Source: CAYVDB01 sp964450705
GTDB lineage: Bacteria; Patescibacteriota; Minisyncoccia; Phycocordibacterales; Zambryskibacteraceae
Assembly: GCA_964450705.1 (NCBI GenBank)
Contig: CAYVDB010000021.1
Coordinates: 1 to 9,055 of the forward strand
DNA length: 9,055 nt
Direction: 5' to 3'
Notes under the pieces: generated by a model
Told to the model about the DNA's origin: nothing
Seen by the model: only the letters and a program-made list of their open reading frames with translations
Databases searched by the model: none
Position numbers and translations under genes: made by a program
Part shown: positions 5,090 to 9,055 of the stretch, piece after piece
How the letters are laid out: each line of letters begins with the position of its first letter
Position numbering within the stretch: position 1 is the stretch's first letter

Positions 5090-6064
5090 ATGAAAACACG
5101 CTCTTTCACAAAACAAATAAAAAACGTCGTAGTGGTAGTGTCTGCAGTACTCGTACTCATATACCCACTTCAAAGTACTCGCGGTTTTGAGGTTAAGAAA
5201 AATCCAAATGCTCGAATAGAGAATTCATTTCTAGTAGGCCCTTCAAAAATCGAGTTAGAAATTCCTTCTGGAGCTTCGAAAACTACTGAGATTCTTATTG
5301 AAAATAGAACAGGCAGAGATCAGATGTTTGAGATCTCTTTTGAGGATTTTACAGCCGGAACTTCTTCTATTGAAGTTGTTTCTCTGCTTGGCCAAGAACA
5401 AGGCAGCAGGTCTTTAAAGAATTTTTTTTCTATAGAGAAAAATAAATTCTTTTTATCTCAAGGAGATAGGCTTTCTCTTCCTGTAACAATTTCTATTCCT
5501 AATGGCATTAATCCTGGTGGGCTATACGGGTCTCTGGTGGTATCTGCAACACTTGAATCATCTTCTCGTGTTACTGAATCAAACAATGCGTATAGTGGCG
5601 CAACGGTTCTTGGAAGAGTAGCGACCTTATTCTTTATCACTGTTTCAGGTGATATTGATCGAGAGGGACAACTTATCTCTTTTGTAACAAAAAATTATAA
5701 AAAGCTTTTTTTTACAAAAGAAATTCCATTTCGAGTGGAATACAGAAATACAGGAGACGTCTCGCTTAATCCGTATGGAAAAGTAGAAGTAACAAACTTG
5801 TTTGGGAAGAAAGTATATGAGCAGATACTAGAACCCTGGTTCGTGCTTCCAGAGTCTACTCGAACAAGAGATGTTCTAGTCTCAGGTTCTTTTTTCGGCA
5901 GATACACAGCTTCTATAGAACTTAATCGCGGATATGAAGATATTGTCGATGAGGAAGTATTTGCTTTCTATGTAGTTTCTAGAGAGGCACTTCTCATTCT
6001 TGCGATTATTGGAGTTCTTGTTGTGTTACTCGTCTCCAAAAATAAGATATCTCGTCATGAATAA
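5090..6064 (+). CDS. Membrane-anchored surface protein, WxL-interacting (DUF916)-like architecture
   Basis: The 324 residues have a signal peptide (about 1-32), a first Ig-like beta domain (about 44-188) and a second beta domain (about 195-295). A C-terminal membrane helix (about 298-316, LLILAIIGVLVVLLVS) and a short basic tail end the protein. The first domain carries GPSKIELEIPSGAS with an ENRTG turn (51-75) and PNGINPGGLYGSLVVSA (137-153). The second has FRVEYRNTGDVSLNPYGKV (214-232). Signal peptide, two beta domains and one C-terminal helix in this order match the Firmicutes proteins with DUF916 and DUF3324, which bind peptidoglycan and WxL-domain proteins. The likeness is by architecture and motif feel, so homology is probable, not shown. 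A weak AAGG lies 10 bases before the ATG. The gene overlaps the next one by 8 bases. Confidence 0.85.
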   Translation: MKTRSFTKQIKNVVVVVSAVLVLIYPLQSTRGFEVKKNPNARIENSFLVGPSKIELEIPSGASKTTEILIENRTGRDQMFEISFEDFTAGTSSIEVVSLLGQEQGSRSLKNFFSIEKNKFFLSQGDRLSLPVTISIPNGINPGGLYGSLVVSATLESSSRVTESNNAYSGATVLGRVATLFFITVSGDIDREGQLISFVTKNYKKLFFTKEIPFRVEYRNTGDVSLNPYGKVEVTNLFGKKVYEQILEPWFVLPESTRTRDVLVSGSFFGRYTASIELNRGYEDIVDEEVFAFYVVSREALLILAIIGVLVVLLVSKNKISRHE

Positions 6065-6794
6065 AGTAATTTTCTCAGTAATTCTTATTTTACTTGCTGA
6101 ACCGCTGTTGGCTGCAGTCATGTCGAGTACTAATTATTCTCTTGAAAGTGATTCGGTAAATTTTGGTGGAGGCTTATCTACCTCAACGAGTTATTCTCAG
6201 GAAAGTACATTTGGAGAAGTTGCAACAGGCGACTCTTCTAGCGCTTCGTTTAAAATGAAGGCTGGTTATCAGCAGATGAGAGCTTCGTACATATCTATAG
6301 GTACAGTAGCTGATGTAACTCTTACGCCTTCTATAAATGGAACCCTTGGTGGTACTGCAAATGGATCAACTACTGTGCTAGTAACAACAGACAACTCTCT
6401 CGGGTATGAACTCTATATAAAAGCGAGCTCTTCTCCAGCTCTTGTTTCCGGCAGTAATTCTTTCGCAGATTACACTCCTGCCGGCGCAAATCCAGATTTT
6501 ACCTTCTCAATCCTAGCTTCAGCTTCAGAGTTTGCCTTTTCTCCTGAGGGTTCACACATTACATCTGAGTATCGTGATAACGGCGCGTCATGTGGAGTAG
6601 GTCTTCTTGATACAAATGATAGTTGTTGGGCACCTCTAGGAACTGCGAATGAACTTATCGCAGAAAGCTCTTCTTCAAACCATCCAAGCGGTACGGGTAC
6701 TGTGATCGAATTTCGAGCTTCATCTGGGGCTTCTAATGTTCAGGCTGCAGGAACCTATCGCGCGACAACGACGGTTACAGCACTTCCTCAATGA
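6057..6794 (+). CDS. Small secreted beta-rich surface protein, WxL-like C-terminal half
   Basis: The start is set at the ATG at 6057, not at the in-frame TTG at 6000, because the signal peptide MNKVIFSVILILLAEPLLAA then begins at the first residue. The product has 245 residues. Residues 22-74 (SSTNYSLESDSVNFGGGLST, then TFGEVATGDSSSASFKMKAGYQQM) form a Ser/Thr-rich segment of the type seen in CPR surface proteins. Residues 78-245 are a beta domain ending in GTYRATTTVTALPQ, with NSLGYELYIKAS at 113-124. This resembles the WxL cell-wall-binding domain, with the tryptophan motif replaced. C179 and C190 could form a disulphide. There is no membrane anchor, so it is probably held by its neighbours or by the wall. 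Its start overlaps the previous stop in ATGAATAA and its stop overlaps the next start in ATGA. Confidence 0.85.
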   Translation: MNKVIFSVILILLAEPLLAAVMSSTNYSLESDSVNFGGGLSTSTSYSQESTFGEVATGDSSSASFKMKAGYQQMRASYISIGTVADVTLTPSINGTLGGTANGSTTVLVTTDNSLGYELYIKASSSPALVSGSNSFADYTPAGANPDFTFSILASASEFAFSPEGSHITSEYRDNGASCGVGLLDTNDSCWAPLGTANELIAESSSSNHPSGTGTVIEFRASSGASNVQAAGTYRATTTVTALPQ

Positions 6795-8371
6795 AGATAT
6801 TACGATTGAATCGGTTACTGTCCCTCGTTCTTGTCTTAGTTTCAGTGTGTAGTTCTTTTACAACAACACATGTACTTGCCGATGAAGATCAATTTGAGGT
6901 TAATCTAACTGTAACAGCAGCTCCTGATACTAGCGCTCCTTCTGTCCCGACGAATCTCACAGCAACTGCGGTATCGAGTTCTCAGATTGATCTTTCCTGG
7001 ACTGCTTCGACTGATAATGTTTCGGTTACTGGATATCGTATATATAGAGACAACACTCTTGTTTCTACTGTTTCAACCCTCTCGTACTCAGATATTGGAT
7101 TGTCACCGAGCACACTCTATTCATATGCTGTTTCTGCTATCGATGCCGCATCAAATGAGTCAGCACGTTCTGCAACATCAAGCGCGACCACATTTGCTAC
7201 GCCAACTTCTTCTGGAGGAGGTTCAGGACAGTATGTATATCCTTTTATCTATGGATTGGCTGTATCTACCACTGAGACGGAAGCGATCATTAGATGGAAT
7301 ACCGTACGAGAGACTGTTGGTGAAGTACGTTGGGGTTTTTCAGGAGATTACGAGCTCGGGAGACTTCAAGAAACTATCTATTCTAAAGAACATCAGGTAA
7401 CTCTTTCTGGTTTGATACCAGGGCAAGAGTATTTATTCTCCATAACCGCATGGAATGCATTCGGGCTTTCAGCAAGTGTTCCAGGATTCTTTAAGATGAT
7501 AGAACTTCCAGAATACGAATTGAATGCAACTCAATTTGTGGCGAAAGTGGAAGACAAAAGCATTCGACTTAACTGGAATAATCCAGAAGTTCCATTTGAG
7601 GAGGTAAGAATTGTTCGAGGCAACGGCTTTTATCCGAGTGACCCATATGACGGGACAGTAATTTACGAGGGTAAAGGAGAAAGTTTCCTAGACACAGATG
7701 TATTCTCAGGGAAAAGGTATTATTACGGACTCTTCGTAAAGGACCCTAACGGGCGTTACTCTTCTGGTCTTCTCGCTTCGGGCCTTGTCCCACTTCCTGG
7801 TCAGCAAGAAGTTCCTGAACCCCCTGTATTTGAGCAATTGCCAAAAGCGCCAACTGTTCATCCTGTAATCGATGCGCTTTCATTTCTTGATTTTGATTTC
7901 ATCCAGGACGGGCAGAAAATCAATACATTTTCTCGGAACAGTGTTTCAATTGATGGCTCAAAGAATTTAACTGTATTGCTTGCTTACAGTAAAGTTCCGG
8001 AAATTCTCAAGTCAATTGTAGTAACTCTCAAGCACCCCGAGGATCCTTCTAAGATATTTTCGTTCTTGCTCAGAGTGAATGAAGATAAAACTGCATATGT
8101 GGCGACTCTCGGTGCGCTTGGAGATTCTGGTACGTATGGTGTCGATATTGCGATTGTTGATTATAAAAATCAAGGTTTGAAACGAATTGTTGGAAATCTA
8201 ATTGCAAGTGTTGCGACTGGGTACAGCAAAGGAAAGGGATTCTACTCTGTGCTTCTCTTATTTCTTGAAGAAAGGATTTTTTATTTGATTCTAATTCTCC
8301 TCTTGCTTCTTCTTATGTACTTGTTTGGGCGAAATCGTAAAAAGAAAAAAGTTTCTGGTTTGACTGTGTGA
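6791..8371 (+). CDS. Triple fibronectin-III surface protein with C-terminal membrane anchor
   Basis: The 526 residues have a signal peptide (about 1-31, ending HVLA) and a typical fibronectin type III domain (about 47-136: PSVPTNLTAT, IDLSW, GYRIYRDN, YSYAVSAIDAASNES). After a glycine linker (GGGSG, 142-146) come two more divergent FN3-like domains (about 151-236 and 241-334, with IRWN and IRLNW). A proline-rich linker (336-357), another beta domain (about 358-471), a membrane helix (about 494-512) and a basic tail with four lysines complete it. FN3 arrays usually act as spacers or protein- and carbohydrate-binding modules on the outside. It starts inside the ATGA that ends the previous gene, so translation is probably coupled. 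No Shine-Dalgarno is present. Confidence 0.9.
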   Translation: MKILRLNRLLSLVLVLVSVCSSFTTTHVLADEDQFEVNLTVTAAPDTSAPSVPTNLTATAVSSSQIDLSWTASTDNVSVTGYRIYRDNTLVSTVSTLSYSDIGLSPSTLYSYAVSAIDAASNESARSATSSATTFATPTSSGGGSGQYVYPFIYGLAVSTTETEAIIRWNTVRETVGEVRWGFSGDYELGRLQETIYSKEHQVTLSGLIPGQEYLFSITAWNAFGLSASVPGFFKMIELPEYELNATQFVAKVEDKSIRLNWNNPEVPFEEVRIVRGNGFYPSDPYDGTVIYEGKGESFLDTDVFSGKRYYYGLFVKDPNGRYSSGLLASGLVPLPGQQEVPEPPVFEQLPKAPTVHPVIDALSFLDFDFIQDGQKINTFSRNSVSIDGSKNLTVLLAYSKVPEILKSIVVTLKHPEDPSKIFSFLLRVNEDKTAYVATLGALGDSGTYGVDIAIVDYKNQGLKRIVGNLIASVATGYSKGKGFYSVLLLFLEERIFYLILILLLLLLMYLFGRNRKKKKVSGLTV

Positions 8372-8374
8372 TGT

Positions 8375-9055
8375 ATGTATAAAAAATTTCAAAAAATTAT
8401 TTCACTTATATTAACTCTTGTTGTGGTGTTTACCACGCCGGGTTTTTTGCCTGCACTTGAGGTATTCTTTTTTGATACAAATATTGCTTATGCCGCTTTT
8501 AATAAACAAATAAACTATCAAGGGAAATTGACAGATTCTTCTGACGTTCCGGTTGCTAATGGTGTTTACCATATGCGTTTTGCTCTTTACACTGTGCCTA
8601 CTGGCGGTGTGGCAATTTGGAATGAGGACAGAAGCACAGCTCTTGGTAATAGAATTACCATTACCAACGGTCTTTTTAGTGTAATGCTTGGTAGTTCTAC
8701 GTCATTGGCCTCAATTGATTTCAATCAAACGCTTTATCTTGGTGTTGAGGTTGGAGGATCAGGCGGAAGCCCTTCTTGGGATGGAGAGATGGCTCCTCGA
8801 AAAATTCTTGGAGCAGTACCTGCCGCCTTTGTCGCTGATACTTTAGACAATTTAGATTCCACTGAATTTGTGCGAACAAATTCTACTTCGACTATCGCAA
8901 CCACCTCGACTGAGACAGTACTCACTATTAACCAGACGGGGACAGGAGACATTTTAAATTTACAGGATAGTGGCACTACCGTATTTGCGGTACGTGATGG
9001 AGGCAACCTCGGCATCGGCACCACCTCACCATACGCCAAACTCTCTGTAGTAGGA
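8375..9055 (+). CDS. N-terminal part of a long fibre-like surface protein (cut by the window)
   Basis: The frame opens with ATG 3 bases after the previous TGA stop and stays open for 227 codons to the window's right edge. A hydrophobic signal peptide spans about 7-40, ending NIAYAA. The following domain (45-155) has INYQGKLTD, PVANGVYHMRFALY, TNGLFSVMLGS, NQTLYLGVEV and LGAVPAAF, a head module seen in many bacterial surface and fibre-like proteins. A Ser/Thr-rich stretch (about 165-185) then leads to NLGIGTTSPYAKLSVVG (211-227), which in such proteins is the first of several repeats in a long stalk, often ending with an intramolecular chaperone domain of the S74 type. The repeats and the end cannot be seen here. 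No other start is possible because the TGA at 8369-8371 is in frame. Confidence 0.88.
   Translation, partial: MYKKFQKIISLILTLVVVFTTPGFLPALEVFFFDTNIAYAAFNKQINYQGKLTDSSDVPVANGVYHMRFALYTVPTGGVAIWNEDRSTALGNRITITNGLFSVMLGSSTSLASIDFNQTLYLGVEVGGSGGSPSWDGEMAPRKILGAVPAAFVADTLDNLDSTEFVRTNSTSTIATTSTETVLTINQTGTGDILNLQDSGTTVFAVRDGGNLGIGTTSPYAKLSVVG

Noticed and set aside
6000..6056. TTG start extending the small secreted protein by 19 residues
   Set aside because: It would bury the signal peptide and overlap the previous gene by 65 bases; the ATG at 6057 gives a proper signal peptide and a short coupled overlap.
6987..7400. 137-codon frame inside the FN3 gene
   Set aside because: It lies in another frame of a convincing FN3 protein and has no domain or start signal.
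8734..9039. 101-codon minus-strand frame at the right end
   Set aside because: It is antisense to the fibre-like protein, whose frame is open for 227 codons with recognisable motifs.

Overview
The window looks like a chromosomal piece of a low-G+C Candidate Phyla Radiation (Patescibacteria, probably Parcubacteria-type) bacterium. This is inferred from several things: an Obg GTPase stripped of its C-terminal domain, near absence of Shine-Dalgarno sequences, small orphan proteins, helix-turn-helix domains fused to a membrane segment, and a run of secreted beta-rich surface proteins, the last with the YQGKLTD and NLGIGTTSPYAKLSVVG motifs I associate with these genomes. TGA is used as a normal stop (for example at 5018-5020 and 8369-8371), which argues against the Gracilibacteria/SR1 recoded lineages. 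No lineage marker proves the placement.

Layout. (1) 1-2508, plus strand: the last codons of an unidentified gene, obg (ribosome assembly GTPase), then gatB (tRNA amidotransferase subunit B), closed by a strong bidirectional terminator. (2) 2509-3273, minus strand: a 95-residue orphan with the only canonical ribosome binding site in the window and a visibly higher G+C content, and a four-helix membrane protein of an uncharacterised family with an internal duplication. (3) 3274-4012: a small MerR/excisionase-type regulator on the minus strand with its own terminator, and a 294-bp A+T-rich divergent control region holding three TTGATAA half-sites arranged as inverted repeats, a near-perfect 30-bp palindrome and one perfect DnaA-box sequence. 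(4) 4013 to the end of the window, plus strand: a five-gene co-directional cluster encoding cell-surface proteins.

The surface cluster is the most interesting part. It starts with a protein that has an HTH domain at its N-terminus, one membrane helix and an extracytoplasmic C-terminal region. A 60-bp imperfect hairpin follows. Next come a membrane-anchored two-domain beta protein built like the WxL-interacting (DUF916/DUF3324) proteins of Firmicutes, a small secreted beta protein whose C-terminal half resembles a WxL domain that has lost its tryptophan motif, a triple fibronectin-III protein anchored by a C-terminal helix, and the start of a long fibre-like surface protein that runs off the window. 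The last four genes are joined by 8-bp and 4-bp overlaps and a 3-bp gap, so they are probably translated in a coupled way. My hypothesis is that this is a surface-attachment complex analogous to the Firmicutes csc/WxL clusters, with the membrane-spanning HTH protein coupling the state of the cell surface to transcription. The individual protein architectures are seen in the sequence; the joint function is inferred.
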